A stretch of DNA of 30,295 nucleotides from CAZYLZ01 sp964648335 (GCA_964648335.1 CAZYLZ010000013.1:1-30295), one strand, 5' to 3'. Shown: positions 14,949 to 24,508, counted from the stretch's first letter. Notes: generated by a model not told the origin, from the letters alone. Program-made: numbers and translations.

Positions 14949-15242
14949 CTATGGTTTTTTGAAGTAAATACGGAATACGTTTTCAAAAAAATCGCCTCCT
15001 GCATAGCCGATGATAGTTGTGATAGCGGGGTTTACCATGACGCCGAAAATCGGAAGGCCGGAACCGTTCGCCGCGTACGCGGCTGCCAATCCGACGAGTC
15101 CCGATACTCCTACGGTTATGGCAAAGTATTTTATGTCAAAGCCCGACCCTTTTGTCGGCCATGACCTGACCCAACCGGAGAGGCCGCGCACGGCTCCGCC
15201 TGCAAAACCGGCGAGCAAAATGTAGATGTATACCGTTTCCAT
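14949..15242 (-). CDS. Small glycine-rich membrane protein (97 aa)
   Basis: I do not recognise the family. Three hydrophobic segments are visible: residues 4-22 (glycine-rich, ending AGGAVRGLSGW), 40-58 and 68-85. Basic residues cluster at WVRSW and the C-terminus FRIYFKKP. The size and topology recall phage holins or small anchor proteins, but that is only a resemblance. It sits 32 nt after the secreted protein gene in the DGR gene series. Confidence 0.5.
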   Translation of the reverse strand: METVYIYILLAGFAGGAVRGLSGWVRSWPTKGSGFDIKYFAITVGVSGLVGLAAAYAANGSGLPIFGVMVNPAITTIIGYAGGDFFENVFRIYFKKP

Positions 15243-15274
15243 TTCAATAATCTTTTATTGCTAATAACTTCGGG

Positions 15275-16219
15275 CTAGTTTGATGCGGGAGTAGAAGCGG
15301 AGTTTGATTCAGTAGTTGCTGAGACGGCACCAGACGTGCTCGTAGATTCGGACGGCTGTGGGGAAGAAGTTGCTGTATTTTCTTCTATAGGCGGTGAAGT
15401 CTGGTCTGTACTCGTTGCCGCACTTTCAGGCATATCGGTCGCCGGTTCGGAAGATTGTGCCGGTGTGGAAGTTGCATTTGATTCGGGGGTGGAGGTAGCG
15501 CTGCTCACAGCATCAGTGCTTGTTGCCGTTTCCCCAACAGGCGAGCTCGTGGCAGGAGGGGGTGCGACTACAGAAGTTTCGGCGGGAGCCACCGGTACGG
15601 GCGGCGGCACGACATCTGGCTCAGACACCGCCGCCGTGGCCGCAGGCTCTACTTGCAATTCCGGCGCCTCAACCACCGGCGAATATCCCGGCAATGTTTC
15701 CGTTTTGCTATCAAGCAGCTTCCCTATCAGCCCGCCGTAGGCGGTTGCGATTTGCTTTTGCGTGACGCTCTTGCGTTCAAACTCCTGCACTTTCTTTAGA
15801 TACGCTATCTCCTGGTCTATTTTTTCCTTGAGCTGTTGTGTGACGTACACTCCCAAGTCTTGCGACAGGCCCAATTCCGTTTTTGAGATGGTAAGTATCT
15901 CGCTTTTTGTAACATCCCGCCATGTGGAATCTTCGAGCGCAACGGTCGAGAAAGAATAGGCGACATAGTAATTGTCGGTGTCCTCGGTAACGGCGGTAAC
16001 CTGCGCCTGCGGCGTATATGCGTCGAGGTCGAGGCTTGCGATATAGGTGTTGTCTATTGCGATGACCTTTTCTTGTGCGGAAAGAATGGCCTCGGGATTC
16101 GTGGCGGCAAAAGTAATCCCCGCACCCATGGTGAGTACCACGGCCGCGAGCGGAACGGCGTTGTGGAAAGAGAGGAAGGAAATGATTTTTTTCATAATCT
16201 GGCGCATAGTAGTTACCAT
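15275..16219 (-). CDS. Secreted protein with Ser/Thr/Pro-rich tail (314 aa)
   Basis: It begins 7 nt after the RT stop, so it is likely co-transcribed with the RT. The signal peptide is MKKIISFLSFHNAVPLAAVV... with cleavage near TFAA; the internal ATG at 16195 may be the true start. Residues about 40-160 form a small alpha/beta domain (SLDLDAYTPQAQVTAVTEDTD, then a helical KEKIDQEIAYLKKVQEFE). From about residue 175 to the end it is an extended Pro/Ser/Thr/Ala stalk with repeated ATSTP and SATST motifs. It may be a surface-stalk partner of the DGR target. The function is unknown. Confidence 0.6.
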   Translation of the reverse strand: MVTTMRQIMKKIISFLSFHNAVPLAAVVLTMGAGITFAATNPEAILSAQEKVIAIDNTYIASLDLDAYTPQAQVTAVTEDTDNYYVAYSFSTVALEDSTWRDVTKSEILTISKTELGLSQDLGVYVTQQLKEKIDQEIAYLKKVQEFERKSVTQKQIATAYGGLIGKLLDSKTETLPGYSPVVEAPELQVEPAATAAVSEPDVVPPPVPVAPAETSVVAPPPATSSPVGETATSTDAVSSATSTPESNATSTPAQSSEPATDMPESAATSTDQTSPPIEENTATSSPQPSESTSTSGAVSATTESNSASTPASN

Positions 16220-16226
16220 AAGTGTT

Positions 16227-17219
16227 CTAATAATTGAGGCTCAGAGAAACGCCGGGCCAACGAGCGCAAAAGTCCGTGGGAATCCGCGTCCCGCGCGTAA
16301 ACCAGCCAAGAGCGAATCGAATCCTTCGAAGCGCCCCCCCCCGCAGCTTTTCGCGCTTTAGCCGCGCTACAAAACGCACGACGGTGCTTTTGCGCAAAAG
16401 GCGATGGTGCGGAAAGAGTCGATACCCGAGAAAATCCACGCCAGCCGCAAGCGGCATCACCTGCACTTTGCGTGGATGCAACACTAGGCCCAAACGCTCG
16501 CGCATAAACACAGCGGCGGCACCTTTCACCTCATGCAACTGTTGTTTGTCGTCGGAGAGTATCGCTATGTCGTCCATGTACCGGATATAGCGCGGAAGGT
16601 GCAGGGTGTGTTTTGCATACTGGTCAAACTCGTTCAGATAAATATTCGCAAAGAGCTGGCTCGTAAGGTTGCCTATCGGGATGCCGCGCCCGGGCGAATC
16701 TTCGGTGCTTGCAATAATCTTCTCGCAGAGTGCAAGCATGCGTGCGTCCGCAATCTTGCGCTTGAGCAAGGAAAGGAGAACTGCGTGATCAATGCTCGCG
16801 AAGTATTTGGAAATATCCATAGAGAGTACGTAGCGAGATACGCAGGAAAATTGCTCAAATCGCGCGAGCGCCGCCTGCGTCCCCTTGCCGACGCGGCATG
16901 CATACGTGTCATAAATAAATCCCTTATCAAATATCGGCTCAAGCGCGGCGACGACCGCGTGATGTACCACGCGGTCGCGGAACGGTGCCGCTTGTATCTC
17001 GCGTCGCTTGGAATCGGAAACGATAAAATGCCGATATACTCCATGTGCATACGAGCCGGAGAGCAGCTCCTCGCGCAGGGCAAGCAATTTCGCTTCAAGC
17101 CTCCAGCCAAAGGTCGCAATCTCGTGTCTCCCTTGCTTGCCGCGCCGCGCGCGCATATATGCCGCAAGTAGATTTTCAAACGAGAAGGCATTTTCAAAAA
17201 TGTTGACGTACGTTTTCAT
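16227..17219 (-). CDS. DGR-type reverse transcriptase
   Basis: The 330-aa protein has the retron/group-II-like RT core without a maturase or RNase H domain, the usual DGR RT size. RT motif A is LSMDISKYFASID (first catalytic Asp), the next motif is GIPIGNLTSQLFANIYLNE, where the SQ form is the DGR hallmark, and the active-site box is YMDD at residues 214-217, followed by FLGYRLF. It copies TR RNA into adenine-mutated cDNA that replaces VR. It lies directly downstream of TR on the same strand. A G9 run (plus 16334-16342) at codons 293-296 makes the last 35 residues sensitive to slippage. Confidence 0.96.
   Translation of the reverse strand: MKTYVNIFENAFSFENLLAAYMRARRGKQGRHEIATFGWRLEAKLLALREELLSGSYAHGVYRHFIVSDSKRREIQAAPFRDRVVHHAVVAALEPIFDKGFIYDTYACRVGKGTQAALARFEQFSCVSRYVLSMDISKYFASIDHAVLLSLLKRKIADARMLALCEKIIASTEDSPGRGIPIGNLTSQLFANIYLNEFDQYAKHTLHLPRYIRYMDDIAILSDDKQQLHEVKGAAAVFMRERLGLVLHPRKVQVMPLAAGVDFLGYRLFPHHRLLRKSTVVRFVARLKREKLRGGALRRIRFALGWFTRGTRIPTDFCARWPGVSLSLNY
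16334..16342 (-). repeat. G9 homopolymer within the RT gene
   Basis: Nine consecutive G on the coding strand (C on plus) near the 3' end of the RT gene. Gain or loss of one base would replace the C-terminal 35 residues after the thumb region. Confidence 0.9.
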
Positions 17220-17263
17220 GGTTTAGCAAAGAGCCCACTCGCTCCGCCTTGAGTCTTCGCCTG

Positions 17264-17282
17264 CGTGAGATTTAATCTCACG
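17264..17282. repeat. Hairpin between TR and RT
   Basis: An 8-bp perfect stem (CGTGAGAT/ATCTCACG) with a 3-nt loop lies in the 230-nt gap between the RT start and TR. In studied DGRs the TR-RT spacer RNA is structured and needed for cDNA priming; a like role is inferred. Confidence 0.5.
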
Positions 17283-17424
17283 TAAAGTTACCGACACAAA
17301 GCGGAGGTAGAGGCCCGATATTTTCCCGCCATATCCGCTACCGTAGTCCGCTTGCGAGAGGGAGTGCGTCAGTATGCTTCTGTGGCTTTTCTGACGAGGC
17401 TCCGTGGAGCTTTTGTTCTGGCCG

Positions 17425-17441
17425 TCCCGCCATAGGCGGGA
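17425..17441. repeat. Hairpin abutting the TR 3' end
   Basis: TCCCGCC-ATA-GGCGGGA, a 7-bp stem with triloop, 8 nt beyond the TR end on the coding strand. It could mark the TR RNA 3' boundary. A related stem (TCCCGCC/GGCGGGA) recurs near 24110. Confidence 0.55.
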
Positions 17442-17449
17442 TAGAGCAT

Positions 17450-17565
17450 ACCGGGAGCAGCGGAAGCCGATGTTCGTATTCGTATTCGCCGGGCCGTTGT
17501 TCAGATTCAACGTGAAGACGCCCGCGTTCGACGTATTGTTCCAATTGCCGCCGCGTAGGAAGGCA
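17450..17565 (-). repeat. DGR template repeat (TR)
   Basis: The 116-bp sequence is the donor copy of VR (18046-18161). Read on minus it carries ten AAY codons (GGNWNNTSN... LNLNNGPANTNTNIGFRCSR frame). Seven of these codons differ in VR, through nine substitutions, and each changed base is an A in TR on the coding strand (six A to G, three A to T). No non-A position differs. It lies between avd and the RT gene, a standard DGR order. TR is accidentally open in frame within a longer non-coding ORF. Confidence 0.96.
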
Positions 17566-17632
17566 CCCACTGCTTTTTTCAGACACACCCCTTCCCTCAT
17601 TCGTACTAAAGACCTACCTGTTCTCTGCATAT

Positions 17633-17971
17633 TCAGCGGGCGTTCGACCGCATCCACCCGCCGAGTAGCTTCCCCACTTCGTTTACCGCTTCTGCCGCAA
17701 ACGCGTACTGCCGGATGCTCAAGAACTTCAAGTCCTTGGCAAGCCGTAGAAGTATCCGCAAGGTGTCGAGGTCGACCGATGCTTCGTACAACAAGGGCAG
17801 TTTGGAGCGGCTTGCATTGGCGCGCATGATGCCGCGCAATATGTCGAGTGCCGTGTTCTCTATCTGCTGGCCGAGCACGAAGCGCTGCGCCTTGGGGAAC
17901 TTCTGCACCGTCGGATACAGCCACAGCACGAGCTGGTAGACTTTCTCGAAGATGACGAGGTCTTGGAGCAT
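17633..17971 (-). CDS. avd: Avd-like accessory variability determinant
   Basis: The 112-aa helical protein belongs to the S23/four-helix-bundle family that includes Avd of the Bordetella phage DGR. Four helices are visible: LQDLVIFEKVYQLVLWLYPTV, QRFVLGQQIENTALDILRGIMRA, LYEASVDLDTLRILLRLAKDL and IRQYAFAAEAVNEVGKLLGGWM. Known Avd proteins form a basic pentamer that binds the RT and TR RNA. It lies between target and TR, 72 nt after the target stop. No Shine-Dalgarno is visible. Confidence 0.92.
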   Translation of the reverse strand: MLQDLVIFEKVYQLVLWLYPTVQKFPKAQRFVLGQQIENTALDILRGIMRANASRSKLPLLYEASVDLDTLRILLRLAKDLKFLSIRQYAFAAEAVNEVGKLLGGWMRSNAR

Positions 17972-18043
17972 GTGTTTGTTTGTTCATATTTTTAATTTTT
18001 TCAGACCAGATTTTCAGATACCAGATTTCAGATTGCTACAGCA

Positions 18044-20644
<2,601 letters not shown>

Positions 20645-20654
20645 ATGTGGATTT

Positions 20655-20683
20655 ATTCTATCACGTCACCCCCCCCCGCATCT
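20655..20683 (-). promoter_or_regulatory. Target-gene promoter with G9 spacer
   Basis: On minus, extended -10 TGaTAGAAT (plus 20655-20663) lies 10 nt before the start codon. The 17 nt upstream of the hexamer consist of 8 nt plus a run of nine G (plus 20669-20677), so the run fills the -10/-35 spacer. The -35 hexamer itself (AGATGC) is weak. There is no Shine-Dalgarno. Confidence 0.5.
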
Positions 20684-20735
20684 TCCGCGTGGGGATTGTC
20701 CACAGGCTGGATGCGCGCCGCTAAAAAATCGCTGT

Positions 20736-20765
20736 TTGCATTAGGGATACGAATCATCCTATACT
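20736..20765 (+). promoter_or_regulatory. Promoter of the LapG-like protease gene
   Basis: TTGCAT (20736-20741) and TATACT (20760-20765) are separated by 18 nt. A GGGAGG ribosome binding site follows before the ATG at 20795. Confidence 0.6.
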
Positions 20766-20794
20766 CTGCATGGGTCAACAACAGGGAGGCAGCC

Positions 20795-21466
20795 ATGCCG
20801 ACCAGCGTTCCTTTGATACCGAGAGAAACGGGAATATACCGGTGTCTCTCGCGACTGCCGACGCCGCTTGCGTGGCTTGTGTTGTGGCTTGCGGGGGTTG
20901 TGTTGATACTGATTGTGGTGGGGGGGGTGGCCATCGTGTGGTCTTCGGTCTCGATTGCTTCGCCGCAAACGCGGGAAGGACGCAATGCGCCCGCCCCGTT
21001 CATGCATACGCTGTTCTGTCTGCGGTATCCGGCCGAGTGCGCGGTGCGCGACGCTTCGCCGGACTGGGTGCAGATTGGGGAGCTGGAGAAACTTCGGCAA
21101 CTCGCGACGGTCAATAGCGAGGTCAATCGTGAAATAGCACCCGAAAGAAATACCCTCGGCCTTGCGGGCGAAAAATGGCTCGTGTGGCCGAAGCAGGGCG
21201 ACTGCAACGACTACGCCGTCACCAAACAGTACGAACTTCTACGGCGAGGGTGGCCGTCGAGAGTACTCCTGCTAGCAGAAGTGGTCGTGCCGGACGGGGA
21301 GCACCACTTGGTACTCGTCGTCGCGATGGACAAGGGCGAGCTCGTGCTTGATAACCTCCGTGGCAACATCACGCCGTGGGAGCGGCTCCCCTATCGCTGG
21401 ATGCGGATACAATCGCCGGACAATCCGCTATTCTGGCAAACTCGCACAAACTGGGCTCCGGGGTGA
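20795..21466 (+). CDS. LapG-like transglutaminase-like cysteine protease (BTLCP)
   Basis: The 223-aa protein starts at 20795, where GGGAGG precedes ATG; the frame is open further upstream but without an RBS. Residues 23-50 form a signal-anchor segment. The rest matches the BTLCP family: Cys137 in GDCNDYAVTK, His170/171 in GEHHLVLVV and Asp186 in LVLDNL form the expected triad with spacing close to LapG. LapG is a periplasmic protease that cuts the adhesin LapA to release biofilms. Being divergent from the DGR adhesin gene, it may process or shed that protein; this is inference. A G8 run at 20920-20927 lies in the anchor segment. Confidence 0.85.
   Translation: MPTSVPLIPRETGIYRCLSRLPTPLAWLVLWLAGVVLILIVVGGVAIVWSSVSIASPQTREGRNAPAPFMHTLFCLRYPAECAVRDASPDWVQIGELEKLRQLATVNSEVNREIAPERNTLGLAGEKWLVWPKQGDCNDYAVTKQYELLRRGWPSRVLLLAEVVVPDGEHHLVLVVAMDKGELVLDNLRGNITPWERLPYRWMRIQSPDNPLFWQTRTNWAPG
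20920..20927 (+). repeat. G8 homopolymer in the protease gene
   Basis: Eight G in the codons of the membrane anchor (VVGGVAIV). Slippage would truncate the protease before its catalytic residues. Confidence 0.85.
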
Positions 21467-21490
21467 TGTACATTCTCGCTGCAAGCAGTG

Positions 21491-21520
21491 GGCTCAGAAG
21501 AAATTCTGAGCCTTTTCTTT
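21491..21520 (+). terminator. Intrinsic terminator after the LapG-like gene
   Basis: GGCTCAGAA/TTCTGAGCC 9-bp stem with a 4-nt loop followed by TTTTCTTT, directly before the right inverted repeat. Confidence 0.88.
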
Positions 21521-21540
21521 ATCTGCATTTTTCCCAATCA

Positions 21541-21810
21541 TGCGCCGCCCCAACCGCCGCAGGCGGACCCGCACACGACCCTTTCCCCATTCCACTAGAC
21601 TGTTTTTTTGGCGGGGGGAATACGAATCCAGCAGGGAGGAAAGGGTCGTGTGCGGGGTGCGACGCCGTACTCGGCGGCGCGGGGGCGGCGGTTAGCATCA
21701 CCACGCGGTCGAATCGTACGACAGAGTACAAAGCCACCTCGCGCGCGGAGCGCGCGAGTCAATCGAGGTTTTTGCTAAAGTAGGTTCGAGCGGAGTACAA
21801 TAGGGACTCA
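21541..21810 (-). repeat. Right inverted repeat (IR1R)
   Basis: Inverted copy of 13408-13676. It carries an outward promoter (TTGCTA 21772-21777, 18-nt spacer, TACAAT 21796-21801) identical to the one that serves the PGPGW gene on the other side, here pointing at the recombinase cassette. Confidence 0.9.
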
Positions 21811-21950
21811 AGTTTCAAAGCAAGAGAGGTTTCGCCGCCGGAGAGGCGCGCGGCGCGAAGCGCCGCGTAGGGGGGAATGGGGTTTCCGCGCGCTTCGCGC
21901 GCGTGGAGGAGGTTCAGAAAATGCAAAGTCCGAAAACTTTTTGGAGGGGA
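21808..21950 (-). pseudogene. 3' relic of a second serine recombinase (IR2L)
   Basis: On minus this stretch reads AREARGNPIPPYAALRAAR and GETSLALKLE, the same tail found at the end of the intact recombinase (23471-23606), to which it is an inverted repeat of about 140 bp with small indels. Only the tail remains. It begins where the right island repeat ends. Confidence 0.75.
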
Positions 21951-22034
21951 ACTCAAATGCATAGCTTAATGCAAATACAGAAGCACCAATAAAGGTGTGC
22001 TTTGCCCCGCCCGCCCGTGCGCGCACGAGATTGT

Positions 22035-22080
22035 CCATCCCTCGCCGTTTTTGAGGAACATTGTAAAACGGCGGGGATGG
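22035..22080. repeat. 16-bp hairpin upstream of the recombinase
   Basis: Arms at 22035-22051 and 22065-22080 pair over 16 bp with one bulged T around a loop of about 13 nt. It ends 35 nt before the recombinase start. It may be a regulatory hairpin or part of an attachment site. Nothing else is visible in 21951-22115 except a possible -10 (TATGAT, 22101-22106). Confidence 0.6.
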
Positions 22081-22115
22081 CTCCCCAAAATGCAATGCGG
22101 TATGATATTTGTGAT

Positions 22116-23666
22116 ATGAAGTATTTCCTCTACGCTAGAAAATCTACCGATGTTGAGGACAAGCAAGTACTGTCTATTGAGGCGCAACTCACGGAGTTGC
22201 GCGCGCTCGCGCGAAAAAATGAGCTAGAAATCGTCGAGGAGTTTGTCGAAAAGAAATCCGCAAAGGTTCCAGGTCGCGCGATATTCAACGACATGATGTC
22301 GCGCATTGGGCACCGCGAAGCGCAAGGAATTATTTGTTGGAAAATTGACCGCCTCGCGCGCAATCCGGTGGACGGCGGGCAAGTGCAGTGGCTATTGCAG
22401 CAAGGCGTTATTCGCCACATTCAAACGCACGACCGCTCGCACTATCCGAACGACAATGTGTTGATGATGTCCGTTGAGTTGGGAATGGCGAACGAGTATG
22501 TACGCCAACTTGCGGCGAACACCGCTCGCGGTTTGCGTCAGAAAGCGCGGCAAGGTATCTACCCCGGCCTTGCCCCTATCGGCTACCTCAACGACGCACG
22601 CACAAAAACGATTCGCGTCCACAAAAAACACGCCGCGCTTGTGCGCGAGATGTTTGAAAAGTACGCGAGTGGAACGACGACACTTGATGCGCTGGCCACG
22701 TGGTTGGAAAACGCGGGCGTGATGTCAAAAGGAAATCGTCGCGTTCATATCTCGCGCATCTCATTCATTTTGCAAAATCCGTTTTACTACGGACACTTCC
22801 GCTACGCGGGCGAACTGTACGATGGTACGCATACGCCGCTTATTTCAAAATCTTTGTATGACAAAGCAGGCGCAGTGCTCCGCTCGCGCGGCCGTGTGCT
22901 AAATGTAAAAACCGATCCCGCGCCGTATTGCGGCCTTCTGCGATGCGGCTTCTGCGGCATGGGCATCACGGCCGAGGTGAAAGAGAAGCGGCAGAAAAAC
23001 GGCAATGTCCATCACTACACTTACTACCGCTGTACTCGCAAGAACAAGGCCGTGAAATGCAAGGAAGCGCCGATGCGAAGCGAACTATTGGATTCGCAAC
23101 TTTCGGCGCTTCTTGGCGAGTACGCCATGCCGCAAGAATGGGTATTGCCCTTGTCGGCGATGCTTGATGTGGAGGGGGCCAACGCCTCTAAAACGGCGGC
23201 GGAGGCCGTTCAAGGACTGCGGGACAAAGTTTTTGATATTTCTAACAAACTTGAACGTCTCACGGACGTATACGTTGCGGAGGATATTGAACGCGAAGAT
23301 TACTTGTCCCGCCGTCGCGCTCTCATTGGAGAGCGCCGGACGATTGAGGAACAAATCGTCCGTCTTGAACGAGCCCCTTCTGCTTGGGTTGAACCTGTCA
23401 GAAACTGGATACAAGACGCTTCGCGTCTTGGTGAAATTGCAGAATCCAAAGATATTCCCTCCAAAAAATCCCCCCTCCAAAAAGTTTTCGGATTGAACCT
23501 CTCAATCCACGCGCGCGAAGCGCGCGGAAACCCCATTCCCCCCTACGCGGCGCTTCGCGCCGCGCGCATTTCCAGCGGCGAAACCTCTCTTGCTTTGAAA
23601 CTTGAGCCGAAGGCCGGAATTGAACCGGCGACCCACCCCTTACGAAGGGGTTGCTCTACCAGCTGA
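22116..23666 (+). CDS. Large serine recombinase (integrase)
   Basis: The 516-aa protein has the three parts of large serine integrases. The resolvase domain starts MKYFLYARKSTD with the nucleophile Ser10, and carries CWKIDRLARNP near residue 75. A recombinase domain follows (GLRQKARQGIYPGLAPIGY ... FILQNPFYYGHFRYAG). A zinc ribbon near residues 270-315 has CGLLRCGFCG and YYRC..KC, then a coiled coil. The start at 22116 fits the family; the frame is open further upstream. The reading frame continues through the inverted repeat and into tRNA-Thr (tail EPKAGIEPATHPL), so its last 20 codons come from the tRNA gene. A GNPIPPYAALRAA-type tail is usual in CPR recombinases, as far as I recall. Confidence 0.93.
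   Translation: MKYFLYARKSTDVEDKQVLSIEAQLTELRALARKNELEIVEEFVEKKSAKVPGRAIFNDMMSRIGHREAQGIICWKIDRLARNPVDGGQVQWLLQQGVIRHIQTHDRSHYPNDNVLMMSVELGMANEYVRQLAANTARGLRQKARQGIYPGLAPIGYLNDARTKTIRVHKKHAALVREMFEKYASGTTTLDALATWLENAGVMSKGNRRVHISRISFILQNPFYYGHFRYAGELYDGTHTPLISKSLYDKAGAVLRSRGRVLNVKTDPAPYCGLLRCGFCGMGITAEVKEKRQKNGNVHHYTYYRCTRKNKAVKCKEAPMRSELLDSQLSALLGEYAMPQEWVLPLSAMLDVEGANASKTAAEAVQGLRDKVFDISNKLERLTDVYVAEDIEREDYLSRRRALIGERRTIEEQIVRLERAPSAWVEPVRNWIQDASRLGEIAESKDIPSKKSPLQKVFGLNLSIHAREARGNPIPPYAALRAARISSGETSLALKLEPKAGIEPATHPLRRGCSTS
23471..23606 (+). repeat. Right inverted repeat of the recombinase cassette (IR2R)
   Basis: Inverted copy of 21808-21950; it overlaps the recombinase 3' end and its outer edge (CTTGAG) coincides with the last two bases of tRNA-Thr(CGU). 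It contains GC-rich palindromes (CGCGCGCGAAGCGCGCG and GCGGCGCTTCGCGCCGC). Confidence 0.85.
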
Positions 23667-23677
23667 GCTACTTCGGC
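23605..23677 (-). tRNA. tRNA-Thr (anticodon CGU)
   Basis: A complete cloverleaf of 73 nt on minus: acceptor GCCGAAG/CTTCGGC, D-arm AGCTCAGCTGGTAGAGC, anticodon stem ACCCC/GGGGT with loop TTCGTAA (anticodon CGU, codon ACG), T-loop TTCAATT, discriminator U. CCA is not encoded. Its 3' end is the border of the recombinase cassette, a usual integration position. Confidence 0.94.
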
Positions 23678-23721
23678 GCTCGACCATAGTACGCGAACTT
23701 GAGCGGTAATTCAAACCTTCA

Positions 23722-23750
23722 TTTACATATCATTCGCACTGGCGTATCCT
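23722..23750 (+). promoter_or_regulatory. Promoter of the 78-aa gene
   Basis: TTTACA (23722-23727), 17-nt spacer, TATCCT (23745-23750). AGGAGG lies before the ATG at 23779. Confidence 0.65.
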
Positions 23751-23778
23751 GCCGCAAGGACTGCAAACAGGAGGAACA

Positions 23779-24015
23779 ATGTCCGCCACTAACTTCGGCC
23801 AAGTGACCGAAACGTATCGATTCGGTAACGAATTGTGGGTAACCATCTGGGACCTCGAACACAAGGAACAGCGAGCAGCCCGAAATGCCGCTTCGCCGCC
23901 GGTTACGACCGGTTCGTATGTAGAATTCGTCCTCAAGAAGGGCAAGCCGGTGCGCGTGCGTTTGGCGGCCGAATCGCTAATCCCCAAAGAACTTCTAAAA
24001 AACCGGGTCTTCTGA
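23779..24015 (+). CDS. Small hypothetical protein (78 aa)
   Basis: Family not recognised. The unit is complete: promoter, AGGAGG ribosome binding site and terminator. The product looks like a small beta-rich domain (VTETYRFGNELWVTIWDLE, then TGSYVEFVLKKGKPVRVRLAAESLIP), reminiscent of OB or SH3-like barrels, which would suit nucleic acid or protein binding; that is a guess from pattern only. Confidence 0.6.
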   Translation: MSATNFGQVTETYRFGNELWVTIWDLEHKEQRAARNAASPPVTTGSYVEFVLKKGKPVRVRLAAESLIPKELLKNRVF

Positions 24016-24022
24016 CCGCCGT

Positions 24023-24052
24023 GTGCCGACCGCGATGGTCGGCACTTTTTTA
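24023..24052 (+). terminator. Intrinsic terminator after the 78-aa gene
   Basis: GTGCCGACC/GGTCGGCAC 9-bp stem with 5-nt loop followed by TTTTTT. Confidence 0.9.
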
Positions 24053-24408
24053 TATCCGCTACGCTCTACGTGAGCCGAGAACCGGAATCGGGATTGGCGC
24101 CCTTCGCTATCCCGCCCGTGGCGGGATGCGAGTCCTGCCCGGCCTCACGGTTGCGCGTACTCGCGCAACATCGCTCCGGCTTTCAATCCCGGGCGCAGCG
24201 TGCTTGAGCACGCTGCTTTCTCGGCTCAACTTATCGCTACGCTCTACGTGAGCCGAGAACCGGGTTGGCGTCAGGTTGCTAAGCTCGAGGACTCGCTAAG
24301 CACCTCCTGCCCGGGCGCAGTCGTCGCCATGCGACATACTTTGCGCCTTTCAATCCCGGTCCGGCATGTGCGCAAGCACATGCCTTCTCGGCATTCACTA
24401 CGTTCATG
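24053..24408. repeat. Array of tRNA-Thr 3'-end fragments
   Basis: No gene is seen. GAGCCGAGAACCGG, the 3' end of the adjacent tRNA-Thr(GGU), occurs at about 24071 and 24250 as well as in the real gene at 24409. Two of these share the longer flank CGCTACGCTCTACGTGAGCC. Between them TTTCAATCCCGG and TTCTCGGC, T-arm and acceptor pieces in opposite orientation, bracket small hairpins (GCAGCGTGC/GCACGCTGC near 24197-24222; GCATGTGC/GCACATGC near 24363-24383). It looks like two diverged copies of a unit of about 175 bp. Confidence 0.7.
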
Positions 24409-24481
<73 letters not shown>

Positions 24482-24488
24482 ACTACTT

Positions 24489-24508
24489 CGCTTCGATGTA
24501 CATCGAAG
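24489..24508. repeat. 20-nt perfect palindrome
   Basis: GCTTCGATGTACATCGAAGC is a perfect palindrome a few bases upstream of the tRNA-Thr(GGU) 5' end. A further 11-nt piece of the tRNA 5' end (GCTATCTCGGC) is at 24586-24596. Nothing else is seen in 24509-24686. Confidence 0.6.

Noticed and set aside
17450..17565. TR and VR as an ordinary gene duplication
   Set aside because: All nine differences lie at TR adenines of the coding strand in AAY codons, next to RT and Avd; random divergence would not be confined to one base.
17223..17987. 254-codon minus-strand ORF covering avd and TR
   Set aside because: It overlaps avd in another frame, and its only family-like part is the TR itself. The TR is open because it copies VR; the flanks show no domain or RBS. 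I treat it as non-coding TR RNA.
22002..22115. Longer N-terminus of the recombinase from the open frame at 22002
   Set aside because: The resolvase fold starts at MKYFLYARKS; the upstream codons cover a hairpin and have no conserved sequence.
24053..24408. Possible CRISPR array or multiple tRNA genes
   Set aside because: The repeated units are tRNA 3' fragments with irregular spacing and inverted pieces; none folds into a full tRNA apart from 24409-24481.
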